From positions 61,101,436-61,165,435 of the forward strand of contig CM038232.1 in the NCBI GenBank assembly GCA_021442155.1: 64,000 nucleotides of DNA, written 5' to 3'. Below, piece by piece: positions 13,677 through 26,597 of this stretch (position 1 is its first letter; each line of letters opens with the position of its first letter). The notes below the pieces were generated by a model, which was not told the origin of the DNA, did not search any database, and saw nothing but the letters and a program-made list of their open reading frames with translations. The position numbers and the translations under genes were made by a program. The DNA is from Cymbidium sinense. Taxonomy: Eukaryota; Streptophyta; Magnoliopsida; Asparagales; Orchidaceae.

Positions 13677-14499
13677 TCTCCTTAATACATACCGATCTCC
13701 TGAAGGCAATTATTACCCTCACAAGTTAGATAACCCCTATTCATGTAATAGAGATAGAGTGCAATAAGAAGAAATTGAAGAAATATGAATGCATTTATGG
13801 TGATATAGCTTATATGTTCCAACTTAGTTTATTCACTCATTTATTAAATTTTAAATTTACTAGAAAAAAAATTTATTTTTAAGTTTAACGAAGATCCATA
13901 TAGGAAATAATCACAATCATAAAAAGAATAGATCAAAACAAACATTTCAATTTATTCAAGAGGATAAACATAAAAACACACATAAGCAAAACATTTCAAA
14001 CAATTTATAAAATAATGAGAAAAGTTCAATGTCAATTAAGCTCTATCTTATACAAGCTAGCCTAGACCAACAACTAATAAACTCAACCTATAAGTCTTCT
14101 CATATCCTCTTTAAGTTCTTCTAGATCCAAAGGCTATAAGGCTTTACCCTAGGAGAGCACATCCTAATTTCACTTCTTTATTCCTACGTTATCCCATGAG
14201 CTTAGAACACGATTTCCTAAACTCTAAAAATTATATTTTAAAAATAAAAATTATAATTTTATCTCTAAAAAGTAAAGGTAAGAAGTTTATATTTCAAGCC
14301 AAATTTTAGAGAAACATTAATACGTAATACTTAGTACATTCAAGTCATAAGTCATCTATCCTATTGGTTATGTTTAAGAGGCATTGCATTTATAAGCTTT
14401 TTTGAAGCATCACTTGCAAACAAATTTTGCTAGTTTTGAACAGTCATATTTAGCAATTACATTCATAGCTATGGCCCCTATTGACTCCATATAAACTCC

Positions 14500-15480
14500 A
14501 TAAGCCGAATAAATTGTATATAGTGAGATCGATCGACAATGGATGTGACATCGAAGAAATTGAATTTGAGATACCTCAATTTATGAGAAAGATCACTCAA
14601 AGTGTCGTTTGATCGTAAAATAGATCATGTCAATGTATCCGGAATGCATAAATTGACTAAAAGAGGTGCATCACATCATTTAATGGTTGCCTGATAATAA
14701 AAATAAATCAAACATATGATCTCACAATATTAGGATTGAAAGGCCTTAGCATCACCAAAATGTGCAAAATGCACGAAACAAACTATGTTGATGTCACTAA
14801 AATACCAAAATTGACTAAAAGGCATTGTCTGCAATTAATTTAATCGAAACAGTATAAATGACGAGCTATAGATGCGATATCGTGCAATTTACATTGAAAT
14901 CATCTTGATTGATGTCGAAGTCATGCAAACGACTTCTGATCACAAGATGAACTACATTATTGCATCTGAAATATTAAAATTATCTAGAGTAGACAACCAT
15001 ATTGTTCAGGGTCATCAAACGAGAGAATTCATCAAAATTAGCAAGCATTCTAAGAAAAGGACATTAATAATCCCACCTAATCCTCTCAGCCACCCATCAA
15101 ATCTTATCACACTACCTAAATCAAGTTATGCTCATTCCCTATCAAATCCCACATCTCCCTCTCTTTTTCTGACTTTTGAACTTCGCCTCTTTTCCTCTCA
15201 CTCTTATTCTCACACACACAACCCAAACCCAACATCCCAACATACCGAAGTCTAGGCCACTTCCAATCCCTCTTCTCTCGCATGCATCTCCAACCCGCAC
15301 ACCATAGTCCAAACCAGCCTTTCCTATCTCCAATCCAAACATCTCCCTCTCTCTTGGTCAATCATCCAGCTAGCTACCTCTCTTTCTCTTCCTCCAAATT
15401 CATTCAGCTCAATGTCACCTCGATTTACATGCAAAGTTATAAAATGCCCCAAACTAAAATCCTAAAATCTCGATTATGAT
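14500..15480. repeat. LTR-like leader region
   Basis: A CT-rich block (15,060-15,400, with CACACACACA near 15,213) follows AT-rich DNA. It resembles the leader-like parts of LTRs elsewhere in this window. A 127-codon frame at 14,872-15,255 runs into this block but has no recognisable domain and is probably spurious. Confidence 0.3.
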
Positions 15481-15499
15481 ATGTTTGGCACGACAAATA

Positions 15500-15790
15500 G
15501 AACATGTGCACACTTCCCCTAGTGTGATGAGGAAAACTTGTATACGATGCTCATAGAACAACGGATAAGCCATGTGTGTGCTTTTCTTAACATGATGGAA
15601 TAAATTATAAATTGCAAAATCTTATGTAGGCATCCCATGAATGCTTGTTTTGGCGTGGTGAGGTTCTCGACAATCACAGTCGTAGTGTCTTACGACACCA
15701 ATTATATGCACCTTTCTTAGTGCGATGGGTAAGACCAAACTCCTGATGCAACATCCTATGTAGGGAAGATGCCAGGAGACATCCGATATT
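15500..15790. repeat. Degenerate tandem repeat, ~65-80 bp unit
   Basis: A motif like CTAGTGTGATGAGG recurs as TTAACATGATGGA, TTGGCGTGGTGAGG and TTAGTGCGATGGG at about 15,517, 15,588, 15,650 and 15,718, each followed by ATG- and TGTAGG-containing text. Confidence 0.4.
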
Positions 15791-16811
15791 TGCAATGATA
15801 ATAGACTTAAACAACAAGATAAAATGAAGTAACTATTGGAACCTAAATTTAAAGCTAAAATAAAATTAAGTTAAAATATGAAAAATATTAAGTCCTAAAC
15901 AAAAATTAATTTGCAAAATCTAAACTCAACTAACACTCAGTGGGGTCTTGATAACTCATTAATGAGTACGAATGAAATCTATAATAGACAAAAGTCCATT
16001 CTCATATGAAAACAAACTCAAGCAATAATTGTACTAAACAATTCAACAAGACTTGTGATGACTTCAAAGTCTACCTGTAAATTAAAATAAAACTAAAGAA
16101 AGACACATAAGGGACTTCCAGAGAACTTGATGGCTCATTTATGAGCAACAATGTCATTCTTTTAGCGGATATTTTGTTTCATAAATTAAGCTCCAAGTGA
16201 ATTAAAAAGATCCACATAAGACGTGGTGATTACCTTATGAACAAGGAGAGCACTCAATAGCTATATTGTGAAAAAAAATGAGATAAAATAGCTCACTGAT
16301 GAACATGAACATATCTACTTTTTGAACACTCAGGTTATATTATATGTTGTATTTGATGAATTAAAATCATCAAAAGAATTCAAATAGGACTTGCAATGAA
16401 TAAGAACTAAATATGTCTTCATGCCACTAGATTCACAACACACTGTATAAGCAAACAAAAGGTATTAATAAAAACTTTAGACAAACTTTTGCACATATTA
16501 TGGAGCAACTTTACATTCAATTAATGCTCTAGAATTCATGTGAGTGCTTAAGTAAAGTGAATGTTGCATACATTTTAAAATGACTCGGCACTCTAATTCA
16601 TTTCATCAAAATGTATGCAAATGATCATAAAAATTTTAAATAAAATGAGCAATACACGCATCACGAGGTAATTACACACTCAAATTTACAATATCAAGAT
16701 GCATACAAGTAACCTAATGGAATAAGTTTTTGCACACATTACAAGATAAAATCATAACTCAAATTTAATGCTTTGAAAAGTGTGCAAATATTCTTAAACA
16801 ACCTACATAAG

Positions 16812-17050
16812 CCTCAACACATATGCTAAATATTTAGCTCTTGTGCCTAGAGATGTTGCGTGAATTAATGCAAAATAAATTTAAAACACCCACATGGACC
16901 CCTACACATATACTAAATGCTCAACTCTTGTGTTTGAAGACGTTGCGTGAATTAACATAAAATAAATTTGAATCACCTGCATGTGCCTCAATACACGCAC
17001 AAATTGCTTAAACATAGTGCCTAAGGATACTACATGGGTTGATTCCTAAT
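16812..17050. repeat. Tandem repeat, ~87-bp unit, about 2.7 copies
   Basis: Successive units begin CCTCAACACATATGCTAAAT, CCCCTACACATATACTAAAT and CCTCAATACACGCACAAATT. The first two both contain GTTGCGTGAATTAA and AAAATAAATTT. Identity between the first two is high; the third is truncated. Confidence 0.65.
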
Positions 17051-19500
17051 TGTTTCTTCAGATTGAGTTCGAGTTAACAAAACCTATTAATACTATCATA
17101 ACATTATCTCTTTGAGAGAATCTTTAAGAAGCAAATTATATAATATGACAGTGGAATGACAATCTCTAGCTAATAAGCCTAGTAATGATCGTGTTGATCA
17201 TAGATTTCAACCAGAAAGGTTATTAATATCAAAATTTATGTGGTGATTTTTAATGTTAAATCATCTCAAATTTAAACTCCTAAAAATACAAATCCAAGAC
17301 TTATTCTTCTACATTTAAGCTAGAGTGGTCAAGGTCAGTAAAATGATCAATTATTAAATAAATTTCAAATCACAATAAATCATAGGTTTGATTCTCTACA
17401 AACTTATAAGCAGAGTTAACAATGACTAAATCACCTCAATGATAGCCATGTTGTTTGAAAATTTTAATCAGAAGAGATACCACCATCAAAGTGTATTTAA
17501 ATTCTGAACCAATTTATCATAAAATTGAATTTCAACAAAAAATTTAGAAATTTGATAAAATCAAATTAAATGAAATCCATTTTTAAAGACTTAAAGCAAA
17601 AAAATTCATCTAATTCACACATCTATAATTATTTATTGAGTGTGATAAATTTAATATTAACTTAAGCTCACAAAGAACTAATGTCAAATTAAATATATTG
17701 CTACATCCATACTCGAAACAGTCTTACACTAGTTAAGACATGATTTGAGTCCTCTACCCATGTGATTTGGCCAATATTTCACATATAAAATGGTTACAAT
17801 AAGAGCCCTCTGACCAAGTGATTTGACTAATATGCTTCGCTATATTATGACCATAGCTATTGCTCGTATGTTTCCCAATGAATTTCTACCCATTAAGTTG
17901 TGAATCATACGGTATACCCCGTGAAGCAGACTTAACATTATTCCCTTTGACAAAAATCAACCAAAGTCTTGAGGTCTTCTTGGATGGCTGCCAACATGGA
18001 TCTTTCAGTCAAGTTATCGAGTAAAAATATCTGAAACTTCTGATAATATGATACATCCTAGGACATTTCAAAGAGGCTTGATCCTAATACTGAAAAGATT
18101 AATTATCCCTCATCGAAGACCAATCACCCTCGAAGTTGAGCACTTAGCATGAACCAAACTACAATGTTTAAGCCTTCGTACAGAAAAATGCCTATTATTC
18201 CTAAATTCAATCAATTACGTCTGATAATTCAATTTCTTACCTGATATAATTTTATTGTGATAATTTATAGTAATAAAATCATATTGGATAATATTAATAT
18301 ACATTATAAAAACATTTTTAGACTACCATGCAATCGTAGTAGTTCATTAAATAATTTTAAACTTTTTTTAAACACAATGTACACGCCTTCCAGAGTGCTG
18401 AAGTGCTGAGCATACAGTCACGAGCAAATGTTTGAAATTTGAGAAAAAATATATTTTGAGAAATGATGAAATTCACCATTTAGCTATAAGTTATTAGCAA
18501 TCAACAGTAATTTCAATTTTCCATAGACGTTTTCTAACGATCAACAACCAAATGAGTCCTATGAGTGGAAAGATTGCTTCGATCTAACGAATGCATTCTC
18601 CTCGCAGCACTAGGAAGTGCATTGGATCATAACAGCAGGACTCAAGATTAGAAAATACAATAAAATTTCAGAAATCCTGTGTGATGAAAAACTATGCATA
18701 CCTTCTACAACTCATTTCTGTCCTTAGATCAGCTGCTTAATCAGGCAAAATAACAGAAATTTTGAAAGTTTGATGGAATTAGGCCAAATATATCTTCAAC
18801 ATCAACATATTTAACAACTATATAATTTGAGATTAAACTAAATTATTTCTTGAGCTTTCAAAAATACCAAAATTCTAAAAGATTTTGGATTTCATACACA
18901 ACGTTTTTAAGTCATTCAATGTGACCCACACATTTGTTTTTCATTCAGACAAAAAAAGTGAAACCCTCAGCCCCCTTACTGATATTTAAAACATTTCCAC
19001 TAAATATCATCAAAACGAAACAGTTCCAACAAATATCAACGAACTGTCAGAAAATAAAACGTTGGCCCTAATAATCAAAATATATAATACATGCTGATTA
19101 TAATGAACTTTTTCATCATTGCGAGATTAGTCATGCCTTCAAAATGAACATTCTATTTCTAGATGAAGATTTTATGAAAATAATGCTACTCATATATTAT
19201 TGAAGTTGACCTTATTGGAACTGTCCTTTTTCAAGGAAAGTTGAAGGCATTGGAAACTGTACTTTCCAACACTGCATTGCAATCCTAATTTTTTCCCCTC
19301 TCACACATATCTTGTAGAAGCTTGCATGGAATTCAAAAATATTGATGAAAGGGATAGTAGATCTTCATTCGATCATTACATACACCTTGGTTTGGTAACA
19401 TGCAGAGAAAAGCAAATTAAGAGATGAAACATTCATATATGGGGACAATTTCACATATGCTTCTTTTTCAATGGGCTAGAATTGGTTGTAAGATGGAACA
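17050..19500. other. Downstream flank of SEX4, no gene seen
   Basis: AT-rich, no recognisable coding region. The part next to 19,511 should contain the SEX4 3' UTR, but no convincing poly(A) signal was assigned. Confidence 0.4.
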
Positions 19501-19511
19501 TACCTGAACTA

Positions 19512-19625
19512 TTACTGTTCCAGGAAGTCCCGAATAATTTGCCGTTCCACCAAAGTAAGATCATCTTCAGATATCAAACGCTTTCGCAATGCTTCAGACT
19601 CGGGATCAGAATCAGTGCAAGAGAC
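19512..19625 (-). CDS. SEX4: SEX4 last exon: C-terminal helix and stop
   Basis: 114-nt exon of 37 codons plus TAA, containing [18 protein letters not shown] and ending RDFLEQ. It matches the Arabidopsis C-terminal helix (RERLSSEDPELLEEERSKL), which packs CBM48 against the phosphatase domain in the known structure. The acceptor is ATGCAG. The intron before it is only 91 bp, the smallest in the gene. Confidence 0.9.
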   Translation of the reverse strand, partial: VSCTDSDPESEALRKRLISEDDLTLVERQIIRDFLEQ

Positions 19626-21538
19626 CTGCATTGATGCGCAAGTATTACTGATAACTGTGTTTATGAGCGGCTGAAAGCTAGTTGATGAGTCGTATGGATA
19701 AGGTAGAAGTTCTTACATGAATGTAGTTATTGACATGACCATCCTCTTGGGGACTAGTCATCAACTCGGAAGTGTTACAGGCCCATTCACCATCAACAAT
19801 GTACTTGTATTCATAGTACCCTTCCTGTAAACAATATAAGATCAGTAATGATGTATTCAGCGTATAATTTATCAAAAATCTTCTGGTTTCATCAGCAAAT
19901 CAATTTGCAAGTTCCTTCAAATATGAACAACTGAGTAAAACAGTAATTTCAAAGTTCCAAATATCAGTAAGCAAATGGATAATCTTCTATCAGTGTCTTT
20001 CTGAAAAAGCACACGAGATGCATCTAAAAGGCATGCCTCGAATTAAGGCGCACAAAATAATACCTAAATCACTATCATTAGTGAAATTTATACCATTTTC
20101 TTATGCATTTTAAGTGGCACCTCAATAAGGTTGTATTAAAAAAACATATCACATTGTAATATTAATGTATATTATATTATACTTATATTTAATATATCTA
20201 ATATAATGGCTAGAAAAAGTCATAAAAATAATTGAAGAATACTGAACTATTTAGTTGTATTATTAACTTATTGCTTTATTTAAACTATATTGAATTCAAT
20301 GTTGACTGATACAAGGAGTAAAAAGAATAATGAATTGATCGAAGATTTGAAAATATCAACAAAACAAAATCTAAGAATAACAAAAAAATTTTTATAATGA
20401 CTTTTCAAAAGATGATAAAAGTGAGAATGACATGGTTACGGATCCCGATTCTCATGATATGTTTAAATTTTAAGTGCATGCTTATTTTGAATATTATATC
20501 AATTTTTATTTATGTTAATGTTTAACAATGAGATTATTGGTTTGTCTTTACGATAATCTGAGTAAATATGTTAACGGTTTATCATATTTATGAATTAATT
20601 TTAATTTTATGCATTATTTACTTCATTATATTTGTAATACCCAAAAAAAGAATAAACAGATAAATTTCACAATTTTAAAATATACCTAATTTTCCCATAC
20701 TCCGAAAATCATCATATGCATTTTTAGAAAATCACATTCTCAATTTTCTTCATTTTAATATATAAAACTGTATATAAAATATCATTATATTAAGAGTTAT
20801 AAATAAATTTATATATTAATTGAATTCTCTAAGTTTTCATTTAGAGTTTACCGTTCTTAATTAACCGCACTGTAGCGATTACTGTAGCATTCACTGGGGC
20901 GATGTTACTGTAGCGGAGAAACAATTCCACTTAAAATCACACGCAGCCATGGATAGCCAAATGAGTGGTTAGGATTTAAAAAGGAAATTTATATGTATTA
21001 TTTAATTTTAGTTAATTCACTTATTAATATCTAATACTCTATTTTCCTCCTGCTATTCAGTGCTTCTCCACTTCTATTAAGGCCAGCGAAAAAAAAAAAA
21101 AACTTGCTGGAGTACCTCCGGGAATACAAGGAGAGGAATTCGGAGGTAAGTTGAATTAATTAAAGCATCTATACATTTATTTATCTTAACTTAGGTAATT
21201 CCTTCAATTAATTTCCTTACTTTTGATTCATCGTATGCTGTAGCTTAAAAAAATATATATCTATATATAATAGAGAGAAAAACGTGAGCGCAAGGAAGAA
21301 TTGGAAGGTATTAGAGTGACTTTTAAGATAAAGTATATGAGTGTATATACATAGGAGTAGAGATATATGTGTATTTAGCATAATGACGTTTTCTACATCA
21401 ATGACTAAATTAAATTTCATTTGTATTCAGGTGGATAGCCAACTAATGTGGAATTATGATTAGTTAAGGGAAGGAAACTAAACAGTAAATTGTAAAGGTA
21501 AATTGATGTGAAGGACATAATTCTTATTGATGAAATGC

Positions 21539-21579
<41 letters not shown>

Positions 21580-24500
21580 ATTCAATTATTTATTGAGTAT
21601 GTATAATTAAATTAGATTGTCTTTTTATTTAAGTATTATCTATCTAGAATTTGAAATATACATAAAATATTAAGAGAATTTGGAGGAACTATGTTAATAG
21701 GTAATTGCATGAACTATATTTAATAAGAAAAATTAGGAAATTTATGTGAATACAAAAAGGAATATGTTAATATTAAGTTAGATTTGTTTAAATGGTAATT
21801 GAAATGTTATAAATATTTAAACAAGATAAGTTTAATACCATTATTCTAATGTAATCAGGTAAGTAGCCTTTGATGTTTGATTAAAGTATTGAAAGAAGCT
21901 TGGTTGTGATTCACGAAGGATTGCATGAGAGATTAGATCAAGGTGAGAGAATGGTATGGTTGTTATATGCTATATTATGTTTATGCTGAGAATTTCATTA
22001 AAATAAAAGAAAATTCAATGATAGGTTGTGTATTCAAAGAAGCGTCGAGCACATCACGACACTAACCTGTACACTAAGGTGAGACATGTAAATACTAATT
22101 TAAATTCAATTTTCTCTATAAATGCTGATTGTCATTGTTTCCATTACTTTTTGTAAATATTTATACATTGCATATAGACATTTATGTCATTTTATTTAGA
22201 TACAAATAATTAGTTGCACAACCTATAATTATATTGTACTGATTTACTATGATTATAATCCAATCAAATACATTGATGTCATATTACACTGTTATGCATA
22301 TCAAAAATATTTCAATGCAGGTATATCTAAATATCAAATGAAAAGTAATGCTTATGCTGAGCAGAAAAATATCATGAAATTATAATAAGAACACTTTATG
22401 AGAACATGCGTAGTAGGCAAAAATTTTGACGAGATAAGCTTTTGATAGGGATCTTAGAATCTCAACTTTTAATATTGAGGTTGGGTAGATCAATTAGTGT
22501 CAAGGGCCTGTTTGATAAATAGTATAGTATTGGTCATGCCTAATCTTCAACTTTTAGGTCAACGGGCCGGGTGACGACCCTCGTGTTATGAAAGTCAAAG
22601 CCTATGCAAATATAAATGACATTTATAATGAGATGATTTGATATAGAACTTAATTTGATTTTATTAAATGAATGATTGACATGTATAAATATTTATACTA
22701 TATATTGTTTACATATCACAACTATACAAATTACTGTTCAATTCTTGTACTTAATAGCATACTTTGTAACTATTACATTCCTGCATGTTCTAATTGTATA
22801 TGCACACTGCTTCTTATATCATATTCTGAGATTACTTTAGCAATACTTATCTTATTAGGCCACAAGCTTATGATATTACACATTGACTCTTTCAGGATGG
22901 AACAATGAGGGTAATGGCTAGACAACTTTTTTAATTATACACTTTTGGTGTATAGTTTTGAGAAATTGTAAAAACTTTTTGGGTACGTACAAATTTTAAT
23001 TTAATTCTTTTAATTTTTCTATATTTATGTACAAATTTGGGATTTACACGCTTCCAATTATGTGATTTAAATATGAATTGATTATTAAAGGAATTCAAAA
23101 TATAAGAATTTGTTCGTGATGATTTGATGAGATTCAGTTTTCACCTACCGAAGCTAATTCTTTACATGTCAGGATGAGTTGGTGGAAGCTGTGTCAGATT
23201 GAATTGTCTTATTCTATTATATTCCAGATTGCTCCTAGGATAAGGGGGTCATTTAGTTTGTGACAATATTGACGCTCATGCCATAATTCTTGATTTTGTC
23301 TTTTTGAACTATGTATCAACATCACTCTACTAGTACAAGAACTTTGACAGGTTTATTAGGAGGCAATAAAATGATTGGCGTGCTAATCTTATAACAGCAT
23401 TGAATTTATATAGAAACAAACATATCATAAAACACAAACAATGCATTCCCATGAAATAATTATAAGCATTAAGTAAAACGGAAATGATTGTCATGCCACA
23501 TCTCGGTGCAAGTTCACAGATTTTTATCCGTAAGTAGTTAGAATAGTCAATTATGGCCTTGAACTTGAAAAGCAAAAATAATAACATACTAACAGGTAAG
23601 TCTCTCTCCAGAAGCCATACACTTTCAGACGGATTAAATTTCAAGGGAATTCTCTACAGAAAAAAGACAGACATTAGTAGAACAAAAAATGTATAAAATG
23701 TTGTCGATATTCTAGTAATTAAATATTTTTGTTATACTAAAATATGAATTCAAACAACGTCCATACATAGATTTCAAAAGCATAAAACATGCACACACTG
23801 GTAAAATGAGGAATCCTATTTGGAGTCCCTTCAAATTTTATTTAATTTGAAACAACCATAGACTAAATGTTACAAGTATAGGTAAAACAATATCAGGGAC
23901 CGAAATGTTACCATCCAGTTTGCCTCAACACCAACATGGACCGACCCAACAAATTTCTATGTCCAAGATTCACTCATATTCAAAATGAATCATATTATCT
24001 AACAGCAATTAGCAATTTTGAATGTTCGATTATAATTCTTTCACAAATTAATGCAAAAAATTTCACCTGGCCCCAACCAATATCAAGACCGGAAACTTCT
24101 ACTGAGGAGTATTTACCACCTTTCCACGATAATCTGATACAGCCTCTTGATAATCCAGTGAGCTGAAAACATGATGCAAGGAGAAAGCAATTGTGTAACG
24201 CAATTAAGGAAGTCTTTGTTAAACATGAGTGATTAGTATAATGCAATGTAAATATACAACCCTAAATATTGTTGAAAACTGATATTACAGCAAATGAACG
24301 TTTAGCCAAGCACATGCTACTCCGTCTTCTTGTAGGATTACAAGAAAAACAACCGAACACAAGCAAGAAAATTCAAGGTTCAGTAAGATAGTAAACACTC
24401 AGTAACATTTTTAAGTTGCAACTATTAAGAAATAGAAGTTAGATTTCAAGACTAAATCCAATGAATAGTTCGCATGTCGGGCTGGTCTTAACGATCCCAT

Positions 24501-25219
24501 GAAATGTTATTCTAGCATGTCAAACCGGTTGGTACACATGCATGACAAGAATAAAAAGATTTCGTTACAAAGACCTTTAGAAACGACATGAAAGCATATA
24601 GTTGAACAATATCATCACTATAATGGCAAAGGCAGCAGTTCCTCAAGTTAGTGAGAAAATGAGAAGGATGAGAGAATGAGCGCATTTACACTGATCCCAT
24701 TGTAATTGTACGCTTTAACCTCTTTAAAAATTAATTGCGGAAATTCAATTTTGATATAAATAAATAAATTTACCTTGAAAGAATCCTAAATTACCTAAAC
24801 TGCATGTTATTAATTACAGTAGTAAACCTATGTTTCTCATGCCATCTCATGAATCGCCTGTTTCTCTTCGATGCACCATTTAGTGGGGATCGATGGTGAT
24901 ATTAAGTTGGGAGGAGACAAGAAAAAATAATTAGTATTAAATAAGATTGATTAGTATTAAATAGATTTTATTAATATTAATTAATTATGAATTCATAGTT
25001 ATAAATAAGAATAGTGTTGGAGCATCCATTCACTAATTTTAAGTTTGAAAAAACATTGAGCTGAAAATTTAAAGGTTAGTTTTTTATTAAAATTTTTAAT
25101 TATTTTTTTGTGCATGACAATCATATTTATAATTTACAAATAATAATAATAATATTATTATTATTACTATTATTATTATTTTTACTATTATTGTTAGTAT
25201 AATTATTATTATCATTATT

Positions 25220-25250
<31 letters not shown>

Positions 25251-26505
25251 TTATTACTACAAATACTACTATTGGTACTCATATTCTTATTATTATTGTT
25301 GTTATTAGTATTATTATAATTAATTTTCTTTTTTTAAAGGATCATGCAAATTCTTTATCAAAAGCCAAAAATATTTTGCAAGAATTATAGCTTTTTAAAA
25401 GTTTATTGTGAAAAGCATTGCATTCTGATTGTAGCACTTTACTAAATGCATATTCTCTTTTATGAACATGAGCCTTACATTTTCTGTTTTTATGCAACTC
25501 GAAGTATTATATTAGCTTAAATTTTATGTATATGCTCAATAAAAGATACAACCTATTAAAATTGTGATGCAGACAAGATGCACTATGTTGAAAGCTTAAT
25601 GCACATTATCTTATTGACAATTTTAAATCTTTTAGTGTAAACTCCAAACATAACTTTGAAGAATTAGTTGAAATAATATTAATAAAAAAATTAAAAAACA
25701 AAGTAATTGTAACACATAAATATTAAAATTAGTTATAATGATAACAATAATAATGATAATAATAATAATAATAATAGTAATAAATACAATTAGTAGTTAT
25801 AATAATAATCATAGTAGTTGTGAAATTAGTAATAATACTAATGAAAATAATAACAATAATAATTATTATTATAATATCACTAATAGTGAAAGTAGAAATA
25901 GAAACAATAATAAAGTAATAAACGCAATAATTGTGCACAAAATACTAGTAAATAAATATAATAATAATGATAATTTAATAAAATAATGAAACTAATAATA
26001 ATGATAACAATAATAATTATGACAATAATAATAATATCAACAATACCCATAACACTACAGAAAAATTAGCTATTACCAGCAAAATTTTCGATGAACTAAA
26101 TCGTTAGAAATAACCAACGAAATAACCAACAAAAATTTCTATGAAAAAAATGTTAACGTTAAATTTGTCTCCAGCAAAAAATTTGCTGCAAATATGCTAT
26201 TTAAGGAGCTGACGACAAGAGCCCCCCATTTCTGCCTTTTCTCTCCTTTGGCTTCCTCTAAGATAACAGTGAAACCTAAACCCTAGCTTGCTAAATCTCA
26301 ACCAAAACACATGAATTTCTCCGTAGAATAAAAAAAAAAAAAAAAAACACTTCCTCTAGCTTTTATAACTATTTATTTGTGATTTCATCCATTAATTTTT
26401 ATGAAATATGGATTTGAAGTTTTTTTGTTAAAGTATTAATTTAGGATTTTTAGATGTATTTTACAATTATTTTTGGGTGTTAAAATTCTAATTATGTATT
26501 TTGGA

Positions 26506-26597
<92 letters not shown>

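Noticed and set aside
14872..15255. 127-codon plus-strand frame
   Set aside because: Runs into CT-rich leader-like DNA, Ser/Pro/His-rich by composition; no domain.
25729..25986. Frames on both strands over the (TAA)n array
   Set aside because: Low-complexity simple repeat, not coding.
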